Below are positions 1 to 11,275 of a stretch of 64,000 bases of DNA, piece after piece. The first letter of the stretch is position 1. Each line of letters starts with the position of its first letter. Made by a program: the position numbers and the translations under genes. The DNA is from Micrasema longulum (lineage: Eukaryota > Arthropoda > Insecta > Trichoptera > Brachycentridae), in contig JAGVSM010005034.1 in the NCBI GenBank assembly GCA_022494885.1, positions 62,001 to 126,000 on the forward strand. The letters are read 5' to 3'. The notes under the pieces are model-generated. The model searched no databases. It was not told the DNA's origin and saw only the letters and a program-made list of their open reading frames with translations.

Positions 1-335
1 GCGTTAGAGATGAAATTTAAAAAATACAACGCAACGGTTATCTGAAATTTGTAAAGTATTTACTGATATGATGAGACAAATTTCTTGTTATTATGTGTAT
101 TATCATTATTATTCGTAATAGTAGCTTTAAGGTAATGCGTGTACGCTTTTGGTATTAAAAAAAATCAAAAGAATACATAGTTTGATAAAAAATACTCGGA
201 ATATGGGCATATTAATTTTCATTCTATTTATTCCACAATATTTATTTAATATATTTACGGACAATGTCTAATTTAAACAAATCATATAATGAAAAACAAT
301 AATAATACTTACTGTATAATAGAAAATAATAGAAT
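1..335. other. AT-rich sequence without recognised gene
   Basis: No coding frame, RNA or repeat boundary is recognised here. It lies next to the 3' end of a minus-strand LINE whose microsatellite-like tail starts at about 336. Confidence 0.5.
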
Positions 336-339
336 CTAC

Positions 340-1066
340 TACTACTACTACTACCATCACGCCATTTCCCCGTAGGGGTAGGCAGAGAGAATGGACCGCC
401 ACACACGTCTATCCTGGCATACATTCCTAGCTTCTTCCACATTCATACATCTTGTCATACATGCCCTTTGGTTCTGTCTGTTTTGACATGACCAGACTTA
501 AGATTTTGGTTTATCTGATCATGCCACGTCTTCCTTGGTCGTCCTCGTCTCACTTTACCGTTTATTTTCGCCATATATAATTGTTTTATCATTCTTTCGT
601 CGTCCATTCGTTCTACGTGACCAAACCATCTCAGAGACCCTTTCTTAATCTTATCAATTATACTTGTCTCAGATTTACACTCGCCTGATTTCATCATTCG
701 TAACCCTGTCATACATTGTTTTCCCACACATTCGTCTAAGAGATCGCATTTCAACCGCGTTCACTCGGCTTTTATCCTTCCTCTGCCAGTTCCGTGTTTC
801 ACTTCCATACATAAGTGTTGGGACTAAAAATCCGTTGTGCACTACCAGTTTAGCTTCTATTGACATATTTTTATTAGAAATTACTGTGCTTAGTGCTCCG
901 TTTATTTTGTTGCCCGCATTCACTCTTTTTTCAATATCTTTTTCTACTCTTCCATCTCTTGAAAACATGCTTCCCAGATACACAAATTCTTCTACTTGCT
1001 CGAGACATTCGTTGTTTACATTTATTATGCAGTCAGTAACCTCACTATCCCTTTCAAATACCATCA
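340..1066 (-). mobile_element. 5'-truncated LINE, reverse transcriptase C-terminal region (copy 1 of 3)
   Basis: The minus strand encodes the region downstream of the polymerase core of a non-LTR retrotransposon: VEEFVYLGSMFSRDG, then HNGFLVPTLMYGSE, RSLRRMCGKTMYDR, FGHVERMDDER, RRGRPRKTWHDQ and, in another frame, WRSILSAYPYGEMA ending at a TGA at 357-359. The series needs at least two frame changes, so the copy is dead. Both flanking copies in this window (49836-50440 and 53714-54451) share this order and the same 3' end. A run of TAC triplets at 336-353 (GTA on the coding strand) looks like the microsatellite tail typical of RTE-like elements. Homology to the other copies stops near 1066, which I take as the 5' truncation. 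Clade assignment to RTE-like elements is inference. Confidence 0.85.
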
Positions 1067-1420
1067 CTACAACAATCAATACAAGAATCAATACAACAAA
1101 GAAAAGCAAAGACAAGTTAATACATTGGACAGGCATTATGGAATCCAGGTTAATTCTACAACTATACAGTAAATTTATTGGGAATATTTTTTTTCAGTCT
1201 ATTTAAAAAAAAAACTCAATTTATAATCAAAATAATTAAAATCTTGATTTTCATTTACAAATCTAGTCATTCTAGGTAGAGAGAGGCGCATGGAAACCAT
1301 AATAAATTAGTCTTACGATGACCGAGTAACAGAATTTCATTATTTCTGAGTCTACGCGAAGGAACATTAAGAGATATTTGTTGGAGAATAGTCGGTACAT
1401 CAAATAAACTATTCAGTATT

Positions 1421-1826
1421 TTAACATATTACAACAGAGATGAAGAACATTTAAGAAAGGGTAATACAGAAGTCTAGGCATTTACAGGGCTTATGATCTG
1501 TCAATGGCTGGTTTAAGTGGCCACTTTACACACCGTGTAACATTCACCATTCTGTCTATATTTGAACATCTATATTCATTCAATTCTTTCATCTGTTGAT
1601 GTTTGTGGAGTTAAAGAGCTGAAACCTTTATTTATGCGGGTGAGATTCATCTAATTGAATTATTTCACCGACATACTAGGCAACGCCTGAAAATGTTATT
1701 TTTTCAATTTCTATACTTCTTCATGGACCAGGTGGATTTATCATCAATATTTTGAGTTTGTCCAAATTTTTGTAGACAAGGACTGGATTCAACTCCCCGG
1801 GGAGCTGTTTATATGAACATATTACA
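1421..1826 (+). repeat. ~390-bp dispersed repeat, full unit
   Basis: One complete unit of the repeat family that is tandem at 32655-33850. Landmarks in order are TTAACATATTACAACAGAG, GACCTGTCAATGGCTGG, GTGGCCACTTTACACAC, GCGGGTGAGATTCATC, TAGGCAACGCCTGAAAATG and GTCCAAATTTTTGTAGACAAG. No coding frame is conserved between units. The unit ends where the next would start (ACATATTAC near 1816), as expected of a former tandem copy. Confidence 0.8.
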
Positions 1827-1900
1827 GTTGTAATGCCCTTGAGGTGATTTTCACAAAAACGGCGCCATATAAATTATCCAAATATAATAATAATAATAAT
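1827..1900 (+). repeat. Short repeat with CTTGAGGTGATTTT core and AAT-rich end
   Basis: The stretch with CTTGAGGTGATTTTCACAAA followed by ATAAATTATCCAAATA resembles 12430-12500 on the plus strand and 52088-52130 on the minus strand. It sits exactly between an outward unit of the 390-bp repeat and an inverted partial unit, so it may be a separate insertion or the spacer of an inverted pair. It ends in an AAT run. Confidence 0.5.
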
Positions 1901-1902
1901 AG

Positions 1903-1975
1903 TATAAACAGCTCCCCAGGGAGTTGAATCCAGTCCTTGTCTACAAAAATTTGGACAAACTCAAAATATTGTTAT
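1903..1975 (-). repeat. Inverted partial copy of the ~390-bp repeat
   Basis: About 70 bases here are the reverse complement of 1738-1812 (GTCTACAAAAATTTGGACAA and AACTCAAAATATTG can be read). With the unit at 1421-1826 it forms an inverted repeat with a spacer of about 90 bases. Confidence 0.75.
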
Positions 1976-1983
1976 TAAGTATT

Positions 1984-2150
1984 TTAAACATGCAAATTTA
2001 ATCTGCATTAAATCGAGGCTGTGAGAGACTGGATATATTCAGGAAAAGTTCCATGTCGGTAAAGTTATAGTTGTCTCTGGTGATTCCTAGTTTGTATGCA
2101 ATTTTTCTTATTAATTTATGCTAAACTGATTCAATGCGATTTATATAAGT
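1984..2150 (-). mobile_element. LINE fragment, C-terminal part of reverse transcriptase ORF
   Basis: Read on the minus strand, bases around 2138-1988 give RIESV-stop-HKLIRKIAYKLGI, then MELFLNISSLSQPRFNAD. This is the C-terminal 'thumb and beyond' pattern of Jockey-type non-LTR elements (IESVQ-KLR...L-SL-RR--DL). Two in-frame stops show decay. It lies head to head with the plus-strand LINE that follows. Confidence 0.7.
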
Positions 2151-2153
2151 AAC

Positions 2154-3996
2154 ATAATGGCAAATCGTTTTAACACCTACTATATAAAAAGCATAATTGA
2201 AATAAATTAGAGTATTCCGGTGGAAGAAGCAGAACAAAATAATAATGTGCATTTATATAATGACTTTGCTTTTGAAGAAATATGTGAACAAAAATTACTC
2301 GCTATTCTAAAATCTATGACATCCAGGGCAAGTCCCGATGGAATAACCATAAATTTGATGTGTGATGCTTTTGCTGGAATTGGAAAAACTTTTTTAGAAA
2401 TAATTAATGAATCACTTAAAACAGGAGTTTTTCCGGAGAAGTGGAAGATATCTACAGTAGTTCCTATACCAAAAATAAAACAACCAAAAAAATGTGACGA
2501 TTTTAGACCTATAAATACTCTACCAAAATATGAACAAGTTCTGGAAAAAGTAGTAAAGATGCAGCTTACAAAATTTTTCGATGTAAATAATATTTTATGT
2601 GATCAACAATTGGGATTTAGGTTTAAAAATTCATGTGAAATGGCCCTTAATATTGTTATAGATGACTGGAAAGAGAACATCGATAAAAACAAATATGTAG
2701 TTGCAGTGTTTTTGGATTTTAAAAGAGCGTTCGAAACTATTGACCGAAATATAATCATTAAAAAATAAAAAAATATTGGTATTAAAAACACGGAAATAAA
2801 ATGGTTTGAAAATTACCTCAACAATCGCATGCAAATGACAAAGGTTAATAATGAAACGTCAGATCAACAAAAAAATGATTTGGGAGTTCCACAAGGATCT
2901 GTTCTGGGACCACTATTGTTTATTTTGTACATAAATGATATGACTTTAACATTGTCTGATTGCCAAGTTCGACTTTTTACAGATGATACCTTAATTTATG
3001 TAGCTGATAACGAATATGATTCAGCAATAAGGAAAATAAATGCAGAATTAAAAACAGTCTCCAAATGGCTTAAAGCAAATAAGCTAAAACTAAATGTAGG
3101 AAAAACAAAATGTTTGATAATGGGTAAGAAACGCTGTTTTAACAGTGATCACAGTGTTGAATTAGATGGAGAAGTTCTTGAGAATGTTGAAAGCATAAAA
3201 TATCTAGGAGTTTGGATTGACTCTAAATTATCTTTTTCAAAAAATGCAGACTATATGAGTAAGAAAATCGCAAAGAAGGTATCCCTGTTAGGAAGGATAA
3301 GGAATAAATTAGACATTAAAACCTCTCTGCTGATATTTAAAAGTATTATCGTTCCCCACATTGATTATTGCTCCGGTATTTTATATTTAAGTAATGAAAG
3401 AGATCTAAAAAGACTCCAAATAATACAAAACAAAGCGATGAGGATAATATTAAGATGTGGGAGACGAACAAATGTTAAGAAAATAATTCAACTTCTAGAT
3501 ATCATAACAAATGATCAAAGAATCAAATTCAATGTTGCCAATGAAATAAACAAAATTCTTAAAGGAATAGTTCCGAGATATTTTCAAAATAAACTAAAAA
3601 ATAATGAGTTCTTTCATAACTATGCAACAAGAGGATCTAAAAATATAAGACTGAAAAAGAAATCAAAAGCAATGTCCCAGAACTGCCTTATGTACAAGGG
3701 AATAAAACTATTTGAAGAAATGCCAGAAAGCATAAAAAATGAAATTAATGTAAATACATTTAAAATTAAATGTAAAAAGTATATATGTGAAAAATATTAG
3801 GTAGTAAATAGTGTAAATAGTGTAAATAGTGAATATAATTTATGAAAATGTACATATGAAACAGTTAATATTATAAATTAGGATACTAAGTGTATAATAG
3901 TGATAAATAATGTTAGAATAAGTATAGATGTAAATATTGTGTTGTAAATATATATTAGACTATGTTACAAATAAATAAATAAATAAAAATAAAAAA
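2154..3996 (+). mobile_element. 5'-truncated Jockey-like LINE with reverse transcriptase and A-rich tail
   Basis: A single frame runs from about 2154 to 3800, broken by TAG at 2208-2210 and TAA at 2766-2768. After the first stop comes an RT N-terminal region (ASPDGITINLMC, GVFPEKWKISTVVPIPK, DDFRPINTL), then FLDFKRAFETID, then LGVPQGSVLGPLLFILYINDM and the catalytic box FTDDTLIY, where most families have FADD. IKYLGVWIDSKLSF and a long basic C-terminus follow. The endonuclease domain is absent. The 3' region has TAG-A repeats and ends in a run of AAAT units near 3970-3996, the expected tail. With two stops and no endonuclease it is not autonomous. The Jockey/CR1-type assignment follows from motif style only. 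Confidence 0.9.
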
Positions 3997-4480
3997 TATG
4001 AAGGAGACCATATTACGGAAACATATTAAAGAATGGGACAAACCAATGAGAAGTAAAGTGTTTTTAGAGTTAATATATTTTCGAAATTGGATGTAGCTTT
4101 ATTAACAAATCCAAAAAATTTAAGAAAATATTGGCTACCGTTTCCTTCAAAGTAATCACCATCTGATAAAGTACACTTATGCAATGTTTTTTTCCAATCC
4201 TCTAAACATTTCTGGGTCCGTATTCTAATGGAAAGATAAAAATTTTCTTTTATTTTTATCTACAAAGTATTTTATTTTTTAAACATGTTTAATTACAGTT
4301 TAACGACGAAGGTACTTTGAATTTTCATACAAATGTAAACATTTTCTTACATAAATATCGATGTTAGTTTATACCGTCTCGATGCGTACCGATGAAGATA
4401 GCGTTCATAATTGCGACAATCAATGCAGTCGTATATATAGTCTCTAAATGCGGTTTATTTTTTTGTCAAAAATTCGCGTA
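3997..4480. other. Non-coding AT-rich stretch
   Basis: No convincing frame or repeat is seen. It separates two plus-strand LINE fragments. Confidence 0.4.
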
Positions 4481-4489
4481 CAGGCTGCA

Positions 4490-4755
4490 GGGCGTGAGCG
4501 GACGTCCGTTATTTTCACTCCGAAATAATCTTGAAAATTCGTCAAATCAACTTCAGGGTGCCTGGTAGAATGACTAGACAGGTGCCACCGTTTTGTAGCA
4601 ACAATTCACGGGCAGTGTATACTTGTAATGCCGTATTAAACAGACTTCATAAACTCGGCAATAGTTATTCCCACGTATCTGATATATTTATTGTAGGGTA
4701 TTGTTCCTATAGAACAAACCTTTTGAACTTTTTCAAAGATGGTGAATGGTAGTTA
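4490..4755 (+). mobile_element. LINE tail, last ~75 codons of RT ORF
   Basis: The frame reads INFRVPGRMTRQVPPF, then AVYTCNAVLNRLHKLGN, SHVSDIF and YRTNLLNFFK. This fits the extreme C-terminus of insect non-LTR elements (P-RTR---F----YT-NA-LNRL--LGN---DIF------R--L). The start codon of the open frame (4531) is internal to the homology, so it is not a gene of its own. T-rich 3' sequence with AATAAATC motifs follows. Confidence 0.65.
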
Positions 4756-4759
4756 TATT

Positions 4760-5985
4760 TATTTATTCATGCATTTCATAATATATACAGTTCACTTTGC
4801 CCCGCATGAAACAGTACTTATGATTTTCTTGTTGTATTATTGTAGAATGTTTTACATTTATTACATTTGTTTTACATTTATTACATTCACGTTTTTTACA
4901 TTTATTCTTGAATTGTTTAAAATTTCTACTGAATATGCTGTATAATTTTGAGGTTATTTTTTTAAAAATAAATCTTGGATATTTTTTAGGTTTATTTTTT
5001 TAATAAATCTTGGGTATAAGGAAATTCATGTTTAAAAAAATATATATATAACGCCAAATATGTAAGTATTATAAATTTTTGTAAAAGGCAGATTTGCCAT
5101 TTATGTTGATTAAAAAAAAAAAAATTCTCACCAAAATGCGTCTTGCTAGTTTGTCTGTCAAAAACCAACTACGCCTCCAAAATGGCTGAAAATGGACAGA
5201 TTAATTTTAAACATATTTAACAATCTAGGAAGTAAAGGCTCTTATAGTTACGTATTTAAATTTAAAATTAAAATTAATTCCGTGTATTTTTTTATGAAAC
5301 CCCTGTATAATAAAATTGAAAACATTTTCATTATAAATTGTTGAGTTTGTCCAGTCGGTTTTTACTTAATGCTCATGAATTATTTTACTGAGTAGGCTAT
5401 TAGGTTGATTTACAGCTCGGTTTGTCAATAAGTTTTTCCTGGGGCTGAATGTAACGAGGATAGTGTTTGACTTCAATGAATGACCTCTTAAATGGCGGTT
5501 GTTATTTATATTGGACATCGGTTTTATCTTCGGTATAAATTATCGTTTATTTGTTTAGGTTTTATATTATTAATACGTTTCAACATCTTATTTGACAAGT
5601 AATTATTTTAAAACAATAACGGATCGTATAACTTGCATAGTTATTTCAAATATATGTATGTAAGAGCAATTATAATAACCGGGCGCTTATTAATAAAAAC
5701 ATGTAAATGATTTATTATTTTACGTAAGAAAAATATTTAAAAAAATAATAATCACAGTTACGCAAGAAAAACGCATCAGCCAATTTTTAATTATTTTTCA
5801 GGTAGTTTGCGCACGTGCACTTACTTTCAGTTTCAATATAAGAAAGTATGATTTTGAAAAAAAAACTTTGTTTTTGTAGAGATAGTCTTTTTGTGTGAAT
5901 AAATTAAATGCCGACCTTACCATGCATTTTGGAAAAACATTTTTTTTACATAGATGGTTTAAAAGGCTTCAGAATCCCAAACAAA
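4760..5985. other. AT-rich stretch, no gene recognised
   Basis: It begins with the probable 3' untranslated part of the preceding LINE tail. After that I see only A/T runs and short frames without similarity to known families. Confidence 0.4.
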
Positions 5986-6007
5986 ATATATTTTTTTGTT
6001 TTAATTA

Positions 6008-6232
6008 AAGGAATCTCACCCATGTAAATAAATGTTTCAGCTCTTGAACTTCACAAACACCAACAGATGAAAGAATTGAAGAAATAAAGATGTTCAAATA
6101 TGGGCAGAATTGAGAATGTTACACAGTGTTTAAAGAGGCCACTTAAACCCAACAATGGCAAATCGGGGTGCCTTGACTTCTATATTACCTTCTCTAAAAT
6201 GTTCTTCATGTCTGTTGTAGTATGTTAATAAT
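6008..6232 (-). repeat. ~390-bp dispersed repeat, partial unit
   Basis: Reverse-orientation partial unit: AATCTCACCCATGTAAATAA, AGCTCTTGAACTTCACAAAC, then TGTTACACAGTG and the ACTTCTATATTACCTT end. It stops at the poly-T start of a SINE, and the terminal GTATGTTAATAAT abuts that SINE. Confidence 0.75.
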
Positions 6233-6457
6233 TTTTTTTTTTTTTTTTAAGGAATAACCCGCTAAGCCTCTATTTTGAGGCTTGTCAGCAGGTGGAATAG
6301 AGGGGATATGGAAGAAGGTAATGAAAAATACACTACAACACCCAGACCAATTGAGAAAAAAATCTTTCTTGGATTTTTTTCTTGCAACTGGCGGGAATCG
6401 AACCCGCGACGCCAGTTTCACAGATAGCCGTCTAACCAACTGCGCCACGGCGCCTGT
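6229..6457 (-). mobile_element. tRNA-derived SINE, probably full length
   Basis: On the minus strand the element starts GGCGCCGTGGCGCAGTTGG, which contains an A-box-like promoter. A B box, GGTTCGATTCCCGCC, follows about 50 bases on. The body of about 150 bases ends in A-rich sequence (a poly-T run at about 6231-6249 on the plus strand). That order, with pol III boxes at the head and an A tail, defines a tRNA-related SINE. The open frames across it on both strands (85 and 66 codons) come from the SINE and are not genes. Confidence 0.85.
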
Positions 6458-6649
6458 CATCAAAGTTTATTACGAATTATAATAATTTAGTTAAGAATAT
6501 AAAAATATAACAAAGCAATTTAAAATGAATGCTGTTTTACTCATATTTTAGTTTGTGAAATTACATGCATCCTATAAGATACGTTGCCGAGAAAAGGGCC
6601 AATTTATAGGAAGGAAAGTGAAATTGTGTGTTATATAAAATTAAATGTC

Positions 6650-6730
6650 GGGTTGTGGTCCCGTGGTTGTATTGTGGACTCACGGACCAAAGGTCCGAGG
6701 TTCTAATCCCACTCTACCACATTTCGATTT
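6650..6730 (+). mobile_element. tRNA-like SINE head
   Basis: GGTTGTGGTCCCGTGGTTGT gives an A-box-like segment and GAGGTTCTAATCCC a B box about 45 bases later, followed by CTACCACA. It does not fold into a complete cloverleaf by eye and is followed by unrelated sequence, so I call it a SINE head rather than a tRNA gene. A different tRNA ancestor from the other SINEs is likely. Confidence 0.6.
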
Positions 6731-6734
6731 TCAT

Positions 6735-9205
6735 TTTTCCAGCACAAGTTATTTACGACTTTTAGGGAATGGTCGGAAAATTTTAATATTTGGGTAAATG
6801 ATAAGAACTCAAGTATTTATCTTTATTTTTAGATTAAAAAAAATAAACAATGTATTAGATTTACATTTATAAAATCGAAATTACAAAATACGAATTTCAC
6901 TTTTAATGCTCAAATTTAGCCGCGGAAAATGAACGATTTAGTGAATTTAATTAACGCGTGCGCAACTAGTGAGGACCGAAAGAGATTTGATGACAGTTGC
7001 CAACTTCCATCAAGCTAAAATCGGTAGATTAATAAAAAAAAATCGGTAGGTTAGTCATCAACTGAAACAGTTTCGCAAAAATCAATGAAACTGTTACTGT
7101 TGCTGCCAAAAACGGTTATTTAAGAAACAATGATGACTCTGTTTTTTTAGGGAAACCGATTATTTGTTTTCGTGGGGAAGAGGGGGAAGTCACGATTTAC
7201 CGCGCTACTCTAAAAAATAACAAACGTCGTGAGCAGGAAGGGGTGGCCGCTATTACGTCATAAAAATAGCCAATTGTTTAAGATATTTACAATTACCATC
7301 GAACTAGGTAGATCGATAGATTGCTCCCAAAATCGGTGGAACTACCGAAAAATCGGTAGAGTTAGCAACGCTGTCTGCTGAGTTGGGAGCGCGTGAGTTG
7401 ATATTGGTTGCCTGGCGGTTGATCAACCTTTTCAGTTCCCGGCCAGTTAAGATTCTCAGAGAATCTTTAGTTTATATGAAAAAACGAATTTTTCGTATTT
7501 AAAACAAACTGCTGTTAGTTAATATTACGGACTTTTTAAAGTCTGTGTTTTTAATACTAATATTTACTAACATTACATAGTTAAAATCTTATTATGTTAT
7601 ATTCTTTACTAACTCCTTGTACACTAGTAGATTGCAGGCTGCATTATGTTTTTTTACAATAAATTTATTTACTTTACTCGTATGTTCTGTCTGGCCTAGG
7701 TTATATTTGCCATTATTCAAGGAACCGATATTATTTCATTAATGGACACAAGTTCAGCGTATATTTATCATCTAACATTAAGAAAAGCCTTTTTCATAAC
7801 CTACTCAGAAAAACCTCATTTCAATATCTCCGAGTAAATGTAAGTTATATAATGTAACAACATTTTTATTAAAAAGAAACATGTTCCGCGTATTATATAC
7901 TAGAAACTATAGAAGGGTAGGCGAATGAAGAAAGAATATCTACCGCTGGTTTAGTTTCCCGAGCAGAACCGGCTTCAGGGTCTTTTCTTTAGCTTCTAAC
8001 TGCGGAAAGAAAACAAACGAAATGGTTTGTAAAAAACTACAAACGTTTGGAGGTTCCGGTTACGACTCCAAGTTAGAAATTTTTCAAGGTACAATAAGAT
8101 TTGTTTAAGTTACAATTATATTTTTTCAATGTGGGGTTTTCTGTGTTGTGATTCGTTTCTTTTTTTATTGGGTCCCTTAATTTTCGCACGTGCTTACGCC
8201 CCAGATGCACATTTTGGTATGTTTATTTATCATTTTGTCATTAAATTTAAAACGTCATCCCCTAGAGTGTCGTTTTTGAGAATTTACACTAAAAATGCAT
8301 TATGTAACTTGGTAGACATTATAATAATAAATATGTACATCTCCCTTCCCCTCCTTATCTTCTCTTCAAGCATTCTTCTCCTAACCCCGCCCAATTTACA
8401 ATAACTTACTTTTCTTAAAAAAATATAAAAAATTCTTTGATTATTGAAAAATATTTACGAGTACATGAAAATAACATTTTTAAATGTATAAACTTATATT
8501 TAATTTTTTTTTTTTACTAACTTTGTGGAAATCTGTTATTAGTTCCGAGTTTATACACTATATCTGTTTGTTCACTATAAATATGTATGTAGAACAGTTG
8601 ATTTCCCAAATAAAATAAAATATGTAAAACTGAAGCCAATTAAATTATTTCGGAGTTGATAATTCCTGCTAGTTTAAATAAATTATACTCTCGAGTTAAA
8701 AGTGTAAGTGGAGAGTTCTGGACTTAGTTTGTACGAACGTACATTAAATGAAACATATTAACATATTATTTTACGGATAATTGGCGTAAACTTTCATTTA
8801 CAAGGCCTAGGAGTGCTTTTAGCTCTAATGCCGTCCTGTCCACATATGTACGTACATACCTACTTGCCCGCGAAGTTGGTGGGAGCTGCTAACAATAAAT
8901 ATGTACAGCGCGGGCGGGAGGGGCTGGGGAGATAATGGACCTATTAGGTAGCTGCTGCCGCGCTGGCACACCGATATACTATACACAGGGCCTTAAGCCT
9001 TTTTTACATGGATCAGAAAACTGAACCAAAGACACAATCGAAGAGTACGACAAGGTATATGAATGTGGGAGAAATTAAGAATGTATTTATAAAATATTAA
9101 GCTATTTTTACAAGTATACATTTTAAAAATGGAATATTAAAATTAAACATATTAAAAGTAAACTAAATAACTGTTTACTTCTTTAAAACTACCCGTAAGA
9201 CATAA
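6735..9205. other. No gene recognised; contains ATCGGTAG motif clusters
   Basis: About 2.5 kb with no supportable gene. Clusters of ATCGGTAG and related words occur at 7018-7055 and 7300-7372 and recur inverted at 10924-11000. A G+C-rich patch lies at 8860-8995. The 91-codon frame at 8129-8404 has no recognisable motif. Confidence 0.4.
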
Positions 9206-9216
9206 TAACTAACAAT

Positions 9217-9362
9217 GTTTTGAGTATGTCCAAATGTTTGCAGACAGGCTGGATTTCCTCCCCAGGAAGTTATTTAGATCTAAATTTGTTGCAACAGAGA
9301 GGGAAAATATTTAAAAGCATTTACAGGGCTTATGACCTGTCATTGGCTGGCTTTAAATCAGT
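9217..9362 (+). repeat. Partial unit of the ~390-bp repeat, second subfamily
   Basis: GTTTGAGTATGTCCAAATG, CTGGATTTCCTCCCCAGG, then CAACAGAGAGGGAAAA and CAGGGCTTATGACCTGTC. The 'GGATTTCCTCCC' wording instead of 'GGATTCAACTCCC' marks a subfamily shared with 14625 and 31070. The 60-codon frame here is repeat, not gene. Confidence 0.75.
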
Positions 9363-9364
9363 TT

Positions 9365-10010
9365 TGAAATATATAAATAAAAGGAAGTCGGTACTTATAT
9401 GAGTTTTGAATACGATTTATTAAAGTAAAAATAAAATACAATGAAATGAACGAGATATGTTGTAGAATATTCAAATAATAAAATTATACACTAGTTAGGA
9501 TTATATGAATATTTTCTACTACGTGATTGACAATAATTTCTGAAGACGTAGATCTTGGATCTTGGTAGTAGGTGACGGGCTGCAGAGGTAGAGAAAGAAG
9601 AGCGATCAGTGCGTCGGTGGTTTTATATGCTTAGCTACATCACTGATCCTCTGTGTTGAAAACCTGTCGTGTTTGTTGTCTATGCTCGACGGTTGGCGGT
9701 ACCTACTTCTGAGGCACCAGACCAGAAAGATCTGAGAAGAAATGCCTTTAAGCCATGCCATATTTCACGTCGCTACGACTTATCGTTTCAGAAGTTTTTT
9801 GTGGCGGACAAACTAACTAACACAGATATTACTATATGTATCTTTTGTTTTATAATATATACGAATTTGAAAGTTAGAACATGTTCTAAATCTTGGCATT
9901 TCCGTATCAGATTTTGACTAATTTGAATATTACAAAACACACAAATTGAATTGAATTCATTGCTATGTAATTATCCTTTATTTTTTGAAGACTCTGTTTT
10001 ACCTCTTATT
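9365..10010. other. No gene recognised
   Basis: Short frames (for example 82 codons at 9669) show no family motif. No repeat boundary is seen. Confidence 0.35.
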
Positions 10011-10012
10011 TA

Positions 10013-10367
10013 CAGGGTATTCTTTAAACCCTGTCACATCCGAAACCACAATGATCAGTATGGGCAAGAAGACACAGCATATTTAAAAAATATTTAGAAC
10101 CAAGAAATTTTTAAAAAATAAAACATTAAAAAAAACAAATGGTTGCTTACTTCTGCAGGGGAGAAGTGAGGGAAGCGCGGCAGTATCAGACTACTCCCTC
10201 CCTCCTCCTCGTTCCTCCTCTGCAGAAGTAAGCAACCATTTGCTTTTTTTGATTTTTTAAAAAAAATAATTTATTCGTCCCAAAAAACATATTTAATGTG
10301 CCAATATGTTTTCTTGCTCATACTGATCATCGTGGTTTCGGATGTGACAGGGTTTAAGGAACCCCTG
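10013..10367. mobile_element. Foldback MITE, copy 1
   Basis: The element is an almost complete palindrome. CAGGGT-TTCTTTAAACCC, CACATCCGAAACCACAATGA and CTTACTTCTGCAGGGGAGAA on the left mirror the right arm, which ends GGGTTTAAGGAACCCCTG. The short centre is C+T rich. TA precedes the left end, in line with TA or TATA target preference. It has no coding capacity and is a non-autonomous element mobilised by an unknown transposase. Related copies are at 25084, 50474, 51708 and 59935, and half a copy is at 12013. Confidence 0.85.
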
Positions 10368-10920
10368 TTTATTGGAAAAAAAAATATTTAAAAAAAAATC
10401 TGTTTTATTTCTTGATCCATTTTCTGATTCATATAAAATGAGGCTAACGCGGACCCCGCAACTCGTTTATGCTCTACACTCTACAAAATACGCAATATGT
10501 GTTAGCTTGGCTTATCGAAGAGTGCGATGTTAAATAGCTGATTTGAACATATTATGTACGTGATCTGTCCACGAATATTTTCGGCCGATAAAGTAAATTG
10601 TTATTTTAGGCTCGAACGCTGTTTTCACACAAATACTAATGTGTCATAATAATGGCTTTTCCAGTGAAGGTGTGTTTATATTATGGAATATAATAAAATA
10701 AGTTACAATATTGCCAAACAATGCTTTATCAAATAAATTATTATCAAATTACAGACATAAAATAATTAAAATAAAAAATACGTATTTTGATTAAACATTT
10801 AGATTTTTGAGCAACTTTCAATTAATCTAATACAACTGTGCTAAAAATGGGAATCAAGTTGTGATAAAGTTGGGTTCGATCTTCAAAACGCTGGCCTGTG
10901 CCTCCGCAATACTACCATGC
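10368..10920. other. No gene recognised
   Basis: AT-rich sequence between a foldback element and an inverted copy of an ATCGGTAG motif cluster. Nothing else is supportable. Confidence 0.35.
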
Positions 10921-10921
10921 A

Positions 10922-11005
10922 GCGTTGCCAATACTCAGCTCAGCAGTTGCAGATTTTTCGGTAGATCTACCGATTTTGGGAGTAATCTACCGATCTACCG
11001 AATCC
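10922..11005 (-). repeat. CTACCGAT motif cluster, inverted copy of 7300-7372
   Basis: GCGTTGCCAATACTC, then TTTTTCGGTAGATCTACCGA and GGGAGTAATCTACCGATC are close to the reverse complement of 7305-7372 (GATTGCTCCCAAAATCGGT, AAAAATCGGTAGAGTTAGC). The shared order of motifs shows one repeat family in two orientations. Confidence 0.65.
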
Positions 11006-11096
11006 TATTGAAATTCTACCGATTTTTATACATTTCCTTGTTTTCTTTTCCATAGAACAAAATTTCAATACAAATAAAACAAATACATATTATATA

Positions 11097-11275
11097 TGGC
11101 GGCCTCCGTAGTGTAGTCAAGACGCTTGACACGAAAGGTTCCGGGTTCGATTCCCGGTGAGAACACAAACATTAAAACGTGATTTTTCCAAGCCTGGGTG
11201 TTCTGTGATGTAATTCACCACTTTAATGGGCCTCCTGGCCTGTTGTGGTGCAAAAATAAATAAATAAATAATCAT
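11097..11275 (+). mobile_element. tRNA-derived SINE, full length (family A)
   Basis: Head GGCGGCCTCCGTAGTGTAGT contains the A box and GGTTCGATTCCCGGTGAG the B box. The body carries TTCACCACTTTAATGGG and CCTGTTGTGGTGCAAAAATA, and the tail is (AAAT)n near 11258-11275. The same head and tail occur at 27503 and, inverted, at 30795. Pol III would drive it; LINE machinery would be needed to move it. Confidence 0.9.

Noticed and set aside
664..1206. 180-codon plus-strand frame
   Set aside because: It is the antisense shadow of the minus-strand LINE reverse transcriptase.
6395..6457. Possible functional tRNA gene (minus strand)
   Set aside because: A and B boxes are good, but the sequence continues into a SINE body with a poly-A end and I could not form a full acceptor stem.
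6206..6482. 85- and 66-codon frames on opposite strands
   Set aside because: Both lie in a tRNA-derived SINE; the 'protein' words are translations of the A and B boxes.
11097..11170. Possible tRNA gene
   Set aside because: The same head occurs twice more with a shared non-tRNA body and AAAT tail, so it is a SINE family.
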